NCBI RefSeq assembly: GCF_040812395.1
Contig: NZ_JBFNXH010000009.1
Coordinates: 124,001-188,000, forward strand
From: Paenibacillus_E sp040812395
Lineage (GTDB): Bacteria; Bacillota; Bacilli; Paenibacillales; NBRC-103111
DNA length: 64,000 nt
Direction: 5' to 3'
Part shown: piece after piece, positions 56,966-64,000 of the stretch
How the letters are laid out: every line of letters starts with the position of its first letter
Numbering within the stretch: the stretch's first letter is position 1
Position numbers and translations under genes: made by a program
The notes under the pieces: model-generated
The model's input: the letters and a program-made list of their open reading frames with translations, nothing else
What the model was told of the DNA's origin: nothing
Databases searched by the model: none

Positions 56966-57832
56966 ATGAATCCAAAATTGACGAACTATTTGAACGGCGT
57001 TTTCACACCATACGATGGGGTAAAAAGCGTTACCGAATTAAAGGCGGACCTGCACTCCGATTTGCAAGAACGATACCTCGAACTAAAAGCCGAGGGCAAA
57101 GACGATGAAACAGCGTTTAATATAACTATAGAGAGCATCGGCGACATCGAGCAAACGATACTGGAGGTCGCCAACCTCTCCCGCTCGCTGGAGCGGCAAG
57201 TAGTGACAAACTTTAGCGCAAGCAACCTGACGAAAAGCGACTTTGCAGGCGTGACTGCGCATAAAGGTCAATTTAATGCTAGCGCGTTGCGCGGTGCCGA
57301 CTTTGCGGGCGCAGACTTGACCGGAAGTTCATTTAAGAGCAGTGATTTACGCGAAGCCAATTTTGATGGCGCGAATCTGACGGACTGCAGCCTATCCACT
57401 TTAGACCTTTCGAATGCGAGCTTCAATAAATCGATCCTTGTACGTACCAACTTCAGTATTTCGGGACTGGATGGAGCCACATTCACAGGCGCAAAACTGA
57501 CCGACGTCACGCTAACCAAAATCGACCTTAGAAAAACAATCTTTGAAGGTTGTATCTTTGACGGTGTGGACTTCAAATATTCCGATTTGAGCGGGCTGCG
57601 TCTAGACGGGCAAACCTTTATCGGCGTTAAGTTTGACAAGTCGGCATTAAACGAAGTTTCGTTTAGGGGTGCTACACTCAAGAATGTGTCTTTTCAGGCT
57701 TTCTTTTCATTGACCAATAAGTATTACCGTGGCATCAAAACCATCTGCTTTGACGGAGCGATGATGGATAAGTTGACTTATGCCTCACTTAAGGGCATGG
57801 GAGCCGATTTGTCTAAGGTTACTGTTCGATAA
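56966..57832 (+). CDS. Pentapeptide-repeat protein with N-terminal PadR-associated domain
   Basis: A 288-residue protein. Residues 1-75 resemble the small helical domain (HAAS/permease-prefix type) usually found behind PadR genes: LNGVFTPYDGVKSVTELKAD, LQERYLELKAEGKDDETAFN. Residues about 85-260 are pentapeptide repeats (ADFAGADLTGSSF, ANFDGANLTDCSL, ...), a right-handed beta-helix. AAAGGAG precedes the ATG. In other operons this position holds a membrane protein; here it is soluble. A role in self-protection or in binding the regulator is speculation. Confidence 0.85.
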   Translation: MNPKLTNYLNGVFTPYDGVKSVTELKADLHSDLQERYLELKAEGKDDETAFNITIESIGDIEQTILEVANLSRSLERQVVTNFSASNLTKSDFAGVTAHKGQFNASALRGADFAGADLTGSSFKSSDLREANFDGANLTDCSLSTLDLSNASFNKSILVRTNFSISGLDGATFTGAKLTDVTLTKIDLRKTIFEGCIFDGVDFKYSDLSGLRLDGQTFIGVKFDKSALNEVSFRGATLKNVSFQAFFSLTNKYYRGIKTICFDGAMMDKLTYASLKGMGADLSKVTVR

Positions 57833-57846
57833 GGAGGAGGAAGTTT

Positions 57847-58608
57847 ATGCAAAACAATTCAATTAAAGTGGTTGGGCTGCAGAAATCCTACAAACAGCAT
57901 CAAGTCCTAAAGGGCGTTGATTTCGAGGTGGAAAAGGGCAGTATTTTCGCCCTGCTCGGCTCCAACGGGGCGGGCAAGACAACGGTTGTCAAAATCCTCA
58001 CCACGTTGCTCAAACAAGACAGCGGAACCGCGACCGTGAACGGATTCGATGTGGCGTCAAAACCCGAGAATGTGCGGCAGGCGATCAGTCTGACCGGGCA
58101 ATTTGCCGCCGTGGACGAAATTTTGACCGGACGGGAAAATCTGATCATGATTGCCAAGCTGCGATACCTCGAGAATCCGCGTCAGGTTGCGGACGACTTG
58201 CTTAAACGCTTCGGCTTGACAGACGCCGCCGACCGCAGGGCGTCTACTTATTCGGGTGGTATGCGCCGCAGGCTCGACATCGCCTTGAGCCTTGTGGGAA
58301 AACCGCAGATCATTTTCCTCGACGAGCCGACCACTGGGCTTGACCCCGAGGCGCGCATCGAGGTTTGGAAGATTGTCAAGGAGCTTGCCGACGGCGGCAC
58401 GACGGTACTCCTAACCACACAGTATTTGGAGGAGGCTGAGCAGCTTGCTGACCGAATTGCCATTCTGCATGAGGGCAGGATTATCGCCAGCGGCACACTC
58501 TCGGAGCTAAAAAAGCTGTTCCCCTCCGCAAAGGTGGAGTATGTTGAAAAACAGCCGACATTAGAGGAGATATTCCTCGCCATCGTCGGCAAAAAGGAGG
58601 GAAAGTAA
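57847..58608 (+). CDS. ABC transporter ATP-binding protein (DrrA-like)
   Basis: A 253-residue ABC ATPase of the antibiotic-export type. Walker A is GSNGAGKTT, the signature is YSGGMRRRLDIALSL, Walker B is IIFLDEPTTGLDP and the switch His is replaced by the LLTTQYLEEAEQL motif usual for DrrA, which has Gln there. AAGGAGGAGG precedes the ATG. It pairs with the permease that starts directly after its stop. Confidence 0.92.
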   Translation: MQNNSIKVVGLQKSYKQHQVLKGVDFEVEKGSIFALLGSNGAGKTTVVKILTTLLKQDSGTATVNGFDVASKPENVRQAISLTGQFAAVDEILTGRENLIMIAKLRYLENPRQVADDLLKRFGLTDAADRRASTYSGGMRRRLDIALSLVGKPQIIFLDEPTTGLDPEARIEVWKIVKELADGGTTVLLTTQYLEEAEQLADRIAILHEGRIIASGTLSELKKLFPSAKVEYVEKQPTLEEIFLAIVGKKEGK

Positions 58609-59379
58609 ATGGAGATGGTAGTAAAGAAACACTTCTTCAGCGATATGGGCGTTATGCTTGGACGCTCCATGCGCCATATTTTCCGCAGTATGGACACCAT
58701 CGTCACGGTCACCATCATGCCGATCGCGATGATGCTGCTGTTCGTCTATGTGTTCGGAGGCGCCATTCAAACCGGAACGGATAACTATGTGAATTACCTG
58801 TTGCCCGGTATACTACTGATTGCTATTGCTAGCGGCATATCCTACACGGCTTTCCGCCTGTTTACCGATGTGCAACGGGGCATATTCGAGCGGTTTCACT
58901 CCATGCCAATTTCACGTTCCACCTTACTGTGGGGGCATGTGCTGACCTCTCTGGTATCCAACGCCATATCGGTTGTCGTCATCATTCTCGTAGCGTTGAT
59001 TATGGGCTTTCGTTCGCCAGCGGGGATATTGTCATGGCTTGCAGTAGCCGGCATACTCGCGCTGTTTACGCTGGCATTAACTTGGGTCGCAGCAATTGCC
59101 GGACTGACCGCAAAATCGGTGGATGGCGCAAGCGCCTTTTCCTACCCGATTATCTTCCTGCCGTTTATCAGCTCGGCGTTTGTGCCGACCACGTCGATGC
59201 CGGCGGTCGTTCGAGCCTTTGCCGAAAACCAGCCGGTGACCTCGATCGTGGAAGCTATTCGTGCGTTACTGTCAGGTCAACCGGCGGGCAATGAGATATG
59301 GATCGCTCTTGCGTGGTGCGTCGGGATTTTGTTCGTAGCCTACTTCTTTGCAATGAGGGTGTATAAAAAGCGGGTGTGA
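58609..59379 (+). CDS. ABC-2 type permease (DrrB-like)
   Basis: A 256-residue membrane protein with six helices: MPIAMMLLFVYVFGGAIQTG, LLPGILLIAIASGISYTAFR, FTDVQRGIFERFHSMPISRS and SSAFVPTTSMPAVVRAFAEN. These are the hallmarks of DrrB/daunorubicin-type exporters. It begins immediately after the ATPase gene stop, which holds its ribosome site (GGAGGG). The transported compound is unknown. Confidence 0.9.
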   Translation: MEMVVKKHFFSDMGVMLGRSMRHIFRSMDTIVTVTIMPIAMMLLFVYVFGGAIQTGTDNYVNYLLPGILLIAIASGISYTAFRLFTDVQRGIFERFHSMPISRSTLLWGHVLTSLVSNAISVVVIILVALIMGFRSPAGILSWLAVAGILALFTLALTWVAAIAGLTAKSVDGASAFSYPIIFLPFISSAFVPTTSMPAVVRAFAENQPVTSIVEAIRALLSGQPAGNEIWIALAWCVGILFVAYFFAMRVYKKRV

Positions 59380-59469
59380 AAGCGAATAACGATATACTCA
59401 TCGAAAAAAATTTCTTTAAGTTTAGGTCGTGATAATGTTCAGTCTAATAGCTTATTTTCCCAAGACCGT

Positions 59470-59515
59470 AAAAAGGCAGTTTAGAACCTGATCCAAGTTC
59501 TAAGCTGCCTTTTTC
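59470..59515 (+). terminator. Terminator of the PadR-ABC operon
   Basis: AAAAAGGCAGTTTAGAAC pairs with GTTCTAAGCTGCCTTTTT (one T-G pair) around a 9-nt loop, ending in five T. Confidence 0.9.
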
Positions 59516-59673
59516 ATGTCATGCTGGTCTGGCCGATTTTTACGATTTTGTAATGTGAGCCGCCGATTTTTTATTCGATTGTAATGCCCTGCCGTGTAAG
59601 CTAGATCTTGTAAACAGCAAAGACACAGCGCATTGTTCATCCTACGAATCAACTACGAACAGGAGTGGTATAC

Positions 59674-61146
59674 ATGAAAAATAACAAAAAAACATTGGCA
59701 GCATTAACGATCACAGCAGCGGTAGGTTTATCGGCCATTCTTCCCTTCAATGCCATGGCGGCCAACCCATTCTCAGATACGGCCAAAGCGCCACAGATTC
59801 AAGCAGCCATCGAACAATTAGCTCAGCAAAATGTCGTATCCGGCTATGAGAATCATGCGTTCAAATCCGAACAAACGGCAACCCGCGCGGAAATAGCGAA
59901 AATGGTCGTATTGGCGCTTCATCTGGATCTGAACGGTTCCACTTCCAACAGCTTTAGCGATGTTACATCGGCAGATTGGTTTCAATCCTATGTAACTGCA
60001 CTTGCCGCTGTAGGCGCGGTGAAAGGTGAAGACGGTCAATTCGGACCGAATCAGTCGCTTACTTCCGATCAGTTGATCGATATCATAGCCAACGTATTAA
60101 AATTGGATAAAGCTGAGGTTAAAAAGCTGCCCAGCGCCGCATCCCTCTCAAACGGCCAAGTGACTCGCGGAGAAGCCGCTCTGCTCATCTATGAAGCGCA
60201 GCAACTGGCGCCTGTTCAAATTACGAGCATCCGTGCGTTGAATGGCATCACCTTGCAGTTAACGTTCTCGGCACCGATTTCGAATGCGGATCTGGAGCTG
60301 GCTCAAGCGTCCAAAAACTTTGTCTTTGACAACGGTCTTGCGATTTCCAACCAGCCTCGTTTAAAAACAGGCTCCAAATCGACTTACATTATTCCAACGC
60401 CAACTCAAAAGGCCGGAATGACCTATACGTTGTCATATAAAGATCAACCCGCGGTAACCTTCACAGGCAGTGGGGAGAAAATCGCATTAAAATCCACGCA
60501 GCAGGTTGCCAACGATATGTTTGAAATCGAGTCTACTCTCGCTGACGGAATTGCCGATTACGGTTATGTGATTGCAGCTTACAGCAAAGCGCGTCCAGGC
60601 GCTTTCATCGTCGATGAGAACAATAGGTATAACGGAAAGACGTACCAAATTTTATCCTCCATGCGTATGCGCCAAGTGCAAATTACGCCTGAAGGCGGCG
60701 TACCAATGACGGCTACTTACTCGCCTTTCACACAAGCTACGGATGGCAGACAGGCACCTAAGTTCATTCTTCCTAACGGTGAAACTTTCCGTCCAGGAGT
60801 GACTTATACCGTATCGGCGGACTGGGCAACTTTTGCAAGTGCGACATTTACAGCGAAGGACATTGCGCCGCTCGCTATTCAATCCGCCGCGGCAGTCGAT
60901 GAAAAGTCGGTTACGATTACAATGACGCAGGATCCGAAAGATGAGCTTTTCGTACTCCGCCGCCTAACGCTAACAGCACCGGACGGCACTGTTCTGACTG
61001 CCGAATATGCGCAGTCTTCCCGCAAGGGGACTGCCGCTACTTTCGCCATCATGAATAACGGCAAATTAACGCCAGGCACCTCTTACACAGTTGCTCCAGT
61101 CGGTAATTGGGCGACAGCAGCCGGTGTAACTGTAACAACGAAATAA
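59674..61146 (+). CDS. SLH-domain surface protein
   Basis: A 490-residue exported protein from the ATG MKNNKKTLAALT (AGGAG about 8 nt upstream; a GTG three codons earlier is in frame). The signal peptide ends FNAMAA. Residues about 30-185 contain SLH repeats (IEQLAQQNVVSGYENHAFKS, TRAEIAKMVVLALHL, FQSYVTALAAVGAVKGEDGQ) that bind wall polymer. The C-terminal part has three Ig-like/SbsA-type segments with the recurring AADEKSVTITM / LRALNGITLQLTF pattern. It is a stand-alone gene. A structural or adhesive surface role is likely. Confidence 0.88.
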   Translation: MKNNKKTLAALTITAAVGLSAILPFNAMAANPFSDTAKAPQIQAAIEQLAQQNVVSGYENHAFKSEQTATRAEIAKMVVLALHLDLNGSTSNSFSDVTSADWFQSYVTALAAVGAVKGEDGQFGPNQSLTSDQLIDIIANVLKLDKAEVKKLPSAASLSNGQVTRGEAALLIYEAQQLAPVQITSIRALNGITLQLTFSAPISNADLELAQASKNFVFDNGLAISNQPRLKTGSKSTYIIPTPTQKAGMTYTLSYKDQPAVTFTGSGEKIALKSTQQVANDMFEIESTLADGIADYGYVIAAYSKARPGAFIVDENNRYNGKTYQILSSMRMRQVQITPEGGVPMTATYSPFTQATDGRQAPKFILPNGETFRPGVTYTVSADWATFASATFTAKDIAPLAIQSAAAVDEKSVTITMTQDPKDELFVLRRLTLTAPDGTVLTAEYAQSSRKGTAATFAIMNNGKLTPGTSYTVAPVGNWATAAGVTVTTK

Positions 61147-61163
61147 GCTATTGCGAGGGAGAA

Positions 61164-61200
61164 AAGGAGAGTTACCCATCTAATGGGTGCTCTCCTTCTT
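61164..61200 (+). terminator. Terminator of the SLH gene
   Basis: GGAGAG and ACCCAT pair with ATGGGT and CTCTCC around CTA, followed by TTCTTT. It lies 18 bp after the stop. Confidence 0.85.
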
Positions 61201-61293
61201 TCCATTCCAACTATCCAGCTCTGCTCACAAAGTGTACAGCGACTCAAAAATGCTGGAATAAAGTATGGTTACGCTAGGTTATCCGAAAGGTGA

Positions 61294-61417
61294 CTCTCTA
61301 GTGCTTCAACGCCCAATGGAGACCTATGGTTATTTATTTCAAATCAAAATAAAATTTATTACATTTCTAAACCAGATTCCACTGGGAAAATTAATATCTC
61401 TACGGATGTTCTACCTC
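61294..61417 (+). pseudogene. Coding remnant interrupted by the group II intron relic
   Basis: After a TGA at 61291 the frame reads LSSASTPNGDLWLFISNQNK then IYYISKPDSTGKINISTDVL and PH before meeting the intron end. The composition is protein-like and unlike random intergenic DNA, with a pattern of beta-strands seen in exported propeller-type proteins. No intact copy is in the window. It is unidentified. Confidence 0.35.
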
Positions 61418-61552
61418 ATCGGATAGGAGCTACCCATTAGTTGGGTAGCCGACCTTCCACACCACCGTACGTACCGTTCGGTATACGGCGGTTCAACCGC
61501 TTGAGTGCAATTGATGTAAACGCTCGTACTGGGCAGGGAAGTATTTCAACTG
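61418..61552 (-). mobile_element. 3' end of a group II intron (reverse transcriptase tail, domains V-VI)
   Basis: On the minus strand, a fragment QLKYFPAQYERLHQLHSSG ending in TGA (61493-61552) matches the C-terminal end of intron-encoded reverse transcriptases. It is followed by a hairpin CCGCCGTATACC-GAAC-GGTACGTACGGTGG, which looks like domain V, and GCTACCC...GGGTAGC, which looks like domain VI, ending TCCTATCCGAT. The rest of the intron is missing, so it is a 3' relic. Confidence 0.65.
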
Positions 61553-61645
61553 CTAGCTACTGGTGAAGTTGGCAACTCAATCGACAACTTTATTTTCTTT
61601 TGACAATTATAATCTCCGTTTCCACCATAAAATCCAAAACCTAAT

Positions 61646-61681
61646 AAAAAAAGCTTGTCACCTTCTCGTGGCGAGCTTTTG
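61646..61681 (-). terminator. Terminator of the toxin-side gene cluster
   Basis: On the minus strand AAAGCTCGCCAC pairs with GGTGACAAGCTTT (two mismatches) around GAGAA, followed by seven T. It lies about 30 bp after the 81-residue gene. Confidence 0.75.
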
Positions 61682-61709
61682 CTTTATCATTCATTTCTCA
61701 TTTATTACT

Positions 61710-61955
61710 TCAGCTTTTTCCAAAGTAATAACCGATCAATGTACACAAAATTGGACTAATCGCCGTAAATACTAACTTCAGGACTTCAATCGTCTTATCG
61801 GTGTTCGTAGCATTGGTCAGTAATTGATATAAGAGCACACAAAGCTCCAGCGTTACGATAATACCGAAAAATGCAAGTAATGATTTAAGAAGAAACGAAC
61901 GCTCCGTCTTAACATCACTTACAACAATATTACTCTCCGAAGAACTCGACTCCAA
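61710..61955 (-). CDS. Small two-helix membrane protein
   Basis: An 81-residue protein with a polar N-terminus (MESSSSESNIVVSDVKTERS), a helix near residues 23-45 (LLKSLLAFFGIIVTLELCVL) and another at 59-80 (LKLVFTAISPILCTLIGYYF). The family is not recognised. It is the third gene, in the same orientation, after the HNH nuclease and SMI1-type genes, 110 bp from the latter. It could be an accessory or additional immunity protein, or unrelated. Confidence 0.6.
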   Translation of the reverse strand: MESSSSESNIVVSDVKTERSFLLKSLLAFFGIIVTLELCVLLYQLLTNATNTDKTIEVLKLVFTAISPILCTLIGYYFGKS

Positions 61956-62065
61956 TTTCTGGACTTCTACTTTCTCCCAATCTACCGTTTAGTCGTTCTT
62001 CAATACGATGAGTTACATACTCGAGTCATTTCGGATCTACGATCCCATAGTCGATCTATGTTGCT

Positions 62066-62893
62066 TCAATAACGCCATTCCCAATACTTTGCTCCCTGAG
62101 ATACAATTAGAAAATCTAACCATGTTTCAAAGTTCATAGAAAGTGAGCTCGCCTGATCATATCTATCTCCGGACCTAAACCATTTTAAATAACCATTTAA
62201 GTTGTGTGCTTTTGTTCCGTCAATAAATAGCGTGTCACCAAGAATATGGGCAATCGGATACCAACCTGTTGGCATATTGTGATTATGCCACTGTTCAATT
62301 TCATCTATACCATAAATTTGTACACCTATTCCAAAATCACTCCCAAATAGCTTTGCTCCGTTATGAATTAGAAAAAAATTATGGAGATCAATTGGTAAAT
62401 TCCATCCAGTGCGTTTTGTAAATTCAACTAGTTTTTCAACTGTGGTTCTAGGCGCAAAAGAGAAAGTTTCCTTGACCAAAATGCCTCCTTCTCTCTGGAA
62501 TACGACTCCACCGCTGCCTATTCTTTTTTGTAGAGCTACAATTGTTTTATAAATCAGTGTTTCTTGCAATTCTTGATTAGCAACCATATTTAATGAGCGT
62601 GATTTTTTTGGGGTCTTCCCTTCAATTATTACTTTTATTTCTTCTGTTAATGGTACAATAGCCCCACCATTGGAACCAATAATACTACCATCGGAATACA
62701 AGCCAATACCATTTGTAAGTTCTATTCCTGTTGGCGATACATTCTTAATTTCTGCGACTTCAAAAAGAGAGCCTTTTCCGGTTACATCAACTGCTACTAC
62801 ATCTCCTGATTGCAAGGATTGTGCCCAGGACAGTTTGTCTTTATTGATTTTATTTCCTAACCTATTAACTCCTATTAATCGCTGTTTATCCAT
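62066..62893 (-). CDS. SMI1/KNR4-family protein, probable immunity partner
   Basis: A 275-residue protein. Residues 1-95 form a beta-rich head of unknown type (WAQSLQSGDVVAVDVTGKGS, IELTNGIGLYSDGSIIGSNG). Residues about 140-275 carry the SMI1/KNR4 pattern: KRTGWNLPIDLHNFFLIHNG, VQIYGIDEIEQWH, PIAHILGDTLFIDG and the final FETWLDFLIVSQGAKYWEWR. SMI1/KNR4 proteins often neutralise secreted nucleases. It lies 68 bp after the HNH nuclease gene in the same orientation. Immunity is inferred from that pairing. Confidence 0.75.
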   Translation of the reverse strand: MDKQRLIGVNRLGNKINKDKLSWAQSLQSGDVVAVDVTGKGSLFEVAEIKNVSPTGIELTNGIGLYSDGSIIGSNGGAIVPLTEEIKVIIEGKTPKKSRSLNMVANQELQETLIYKTIVALQKRIGSGGVVFQREGGILVKETFSFAPRTTVEKLVEFTKRTGWNLPIDLHNFFLIHNGAKLFGSDFGIGVQIYGIDEIEQWHNHNMPTGWYPIAHILGDTLFIDGTKAHNLNGYLKWFRSGDRYDQASSLSMNFETWLDFLIVSQGAKYWEWRY

Positions 62894-62961
62894 TTTTATC
62901 CTTCTTCCCTGTAAATAATTTTTAAGCCTCTATGATGTCTCATAGAGGCAATTATCAATTA

Positions 62962-64000
62962 TTAATCATCTCCCCAAGTAGTTAAATCTGAATAACTATA
63001 TGGAGAATAATTACTCCACCAAGGAGTCACTGTTTGTTGATGGTACCATTTCGGGAGTGGCATTAAGTTGCTATAATCATTAGTCCCACCGAATTGGCGT
63101 GGTAGTATGTGATGAATATCGTATTGAGTCCAGCCGCCACTCGGAGTACCATACCATTGAGTATACCAATTAATATAATTTTGTCGATCAGTTGATGTCC
63201 AAGATACTTTATTACCTACCGGAAGATAGTTAGAGTATTGTGGTTTGGACATAACCTTCCCTTGGAGACTGTCCGTGTATACAGGATACGAAAGCCCCTT
63301 ACCATTTGCGAGTCCAAGATTATACTCTCCCTCAATTGGTGCGGGCAAGTATGGAGCTCCTTCACTATCAAAACTAACTAATCCAATAGCGAAATCCCAA
63401 TAATAAGAAGAGAAAACCGGAAACTCTGTATAAATTTGTTTTCCAACATATATCTGGGATAATGTACTAGCGGAATTATCATATTCTGAATATGCTCCAT
63501 TTTGACTTGTTGAATTAGCTAGTACTAGATCGTAATGAACAGATGCAGGTGGAGTACCTAAGATGTTAGTAATTTGAAAACCGAGATCAATATATCCATC
63601 CCCACTCATGGAGATGAGAGGTTGAAACGTAATCTCCGAGTAAGGTTGTGTACTTTCGGTGGCTGGAGTTTGTAAAGGTGAAGTATTGGATTGAGATTTA
63701 TCTATCGTTGTATCCTTTATAGTGTTTACTTTGGATTTATCCGAATTCGATATCTTATTTACAAGATCTTGATGCATATCCTTATCAGATAATGGAGTTA
63801 TAGAAATTACTTGCTCATTTTTTATTCTCATTACCTGCTTGTTTAGGTGTATAAAACTCTTTTGCGAAGCTTCGATAATACCATCGCCTATGTGTACTAT
63901 AGGAGCAGGATGAGAGATTGTTGACTCTGGTTTTTCAGCAGCAAAAGCCGGAACAACTGATGCAGATAATATTAATGAAGATACCGTCAAAGATACAAGT
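62962..64000 (-). CDS. Secreted HNH nuclease toxin, 5' end cut by window
   Basis: The protein starts beyond the window; the visible frame begins LVSLTVSSLILSASVVPAFA, the end of a Sec signal peptide, so the gene is cut only by a few codons. The middle (about residues 100-260) is beta-rich and unassigned. The C-terminus has the HNH core YDIHHILPRQFGGTNDYSNL then MPLPKWYHQ, with His-His and Asn-Leu metal positions intact. It should cleave nucleic acid. Signal peptide plus HNH plus an SMI1-type neighbour is the arrangement of secreted polymorphic toxins. Target cells and export route past the wall are unknown. Confidence 0.78.
   Translation of the reverse strand, partial: LVSLTVSSLILSASVVPAFAAEKPESTISHPAPIVHIGDGIIEASQKSFIHLNKQVMRIKNEQVISITPLSDKDMHQDLVNKISNSDKSKVNTIKDTTIDKSQSNTSPLQTPATESTQPYSEITFQPLISMSGDGYIDLGFQITNILGTPPASVHYDLVLANSTSQNGAYSEYDNSASTLSQIYVGKQIYTEFPVFSSYYWDFAIGLVSFDSEGAPYLPAPIEGEYNLGLANGKGLSYPVYTDSLQGKVMSKPQYSNYLPVGNKVSWTSTDRQNYINWYTQWYGTPSGGWTQYDIHHILPRQFGGTNDYSNLMPLPKWYHQQTVTPWWSNYSPYSYSDLTTWGDD

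Overview
The window looks like chromosome of a Paenibacillus-like member of the Bacillota. The evidence is genes close to Bacillus families (KimA, YqkE, NDH-2, BioY, CstR-type regulator), consensus sigma-A promoters, strong AGGAGG ribosome binding sites with frequent GTG and TTG starts, SLH-type exported proteins, a ydaO-type (c-di-AMP) riboswitch and a Rex-like site. I saw no rRNA or tRNA gene and no CRISPR array.

Layout. 1-2.6 kb: the end of an amino-acid ABC ATPase gene and an exported 5'-nucleotidase. 3.1-28.4 kb: a large minus-strand operon for an extracellular contractile injection system (eCIS, a phage-tail-like particle). In transcription order it holds an AAA+ ATPase, a DUF4255 tail-terminator protein, a carboxypeptidase-regulatory-like protein, sheath, tube, a tail-assembly-chaperone gene with a probable -1 ribosomal frameshift into a DUF6760-like tail, a second tube protein, a 1.5-kb-residue low-complexity protein, LysM, gpD/VgrG-like hub, gpV/gp5-like spike, gp25, two baseplate-J-like proteins, a propeller plus tail-protein-I fusion, and a 563-residue eCIS protein. 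A thioredoxin-reductase-like flavoprotein overlaps the last of these by ATGA, and one terminator follows it. There is no capsid, portal, terminase or lysis gene, so this is not a prophage.

28.5-37.5 kb: a diguanylate cyclase, a variant SRAP protein, DUF1284, a LysE-type exporter, DUF1697, a Nudix hydrolase, an exported copper-amine-oxidase-N-type protein, a 1.4-kb gene-free stretch full of structured repeats, and a permease. 37.6-40.1 kb: MarR, GNAT, tautomerase and TetR genes. 40.1-45.2 kb: a CstR-controlled sulfane-sulfur operon (TauE, rhodanese-persulfide dioxygenase, rhodaneses, TusA, DsrE) with three matching operators. 45.4-52.8 kb: deacetylase lipoprotein, YqkE, riboswitch-controlled KimA, NDH-2, EcsC, an MBL hydrolase and an Lrp regulator. 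52.9-56.2 kb: a biotin ECF transporter with an ATPase-EcfT fusion, divergent from bioY across a BirA-like box. 56.3-59.4 kb: a recombinase scar followed by a PadR/pentapeptide/ABC cassette. 59.7-64 kb: an SLH protein, a group II intron relic inside a coding remnant, and a secreted HNH nuclease with an SMI1-type partner, cut by the window end.

The most notable signals are a textbook T-TTT-TTG slippery site in the eCIS chaperone gene, an apparent AUA start for the tail-terminator gene, a hexanucleotide microsatellite in the 1494-residue eCIS protein, a five-copy dispersed four-unit (F-F-R-R) intergenic repeat, and a duplicated element with a perfect 20-bp stem. All calls rest on reading the sequence and on family knowledge; no search was run.
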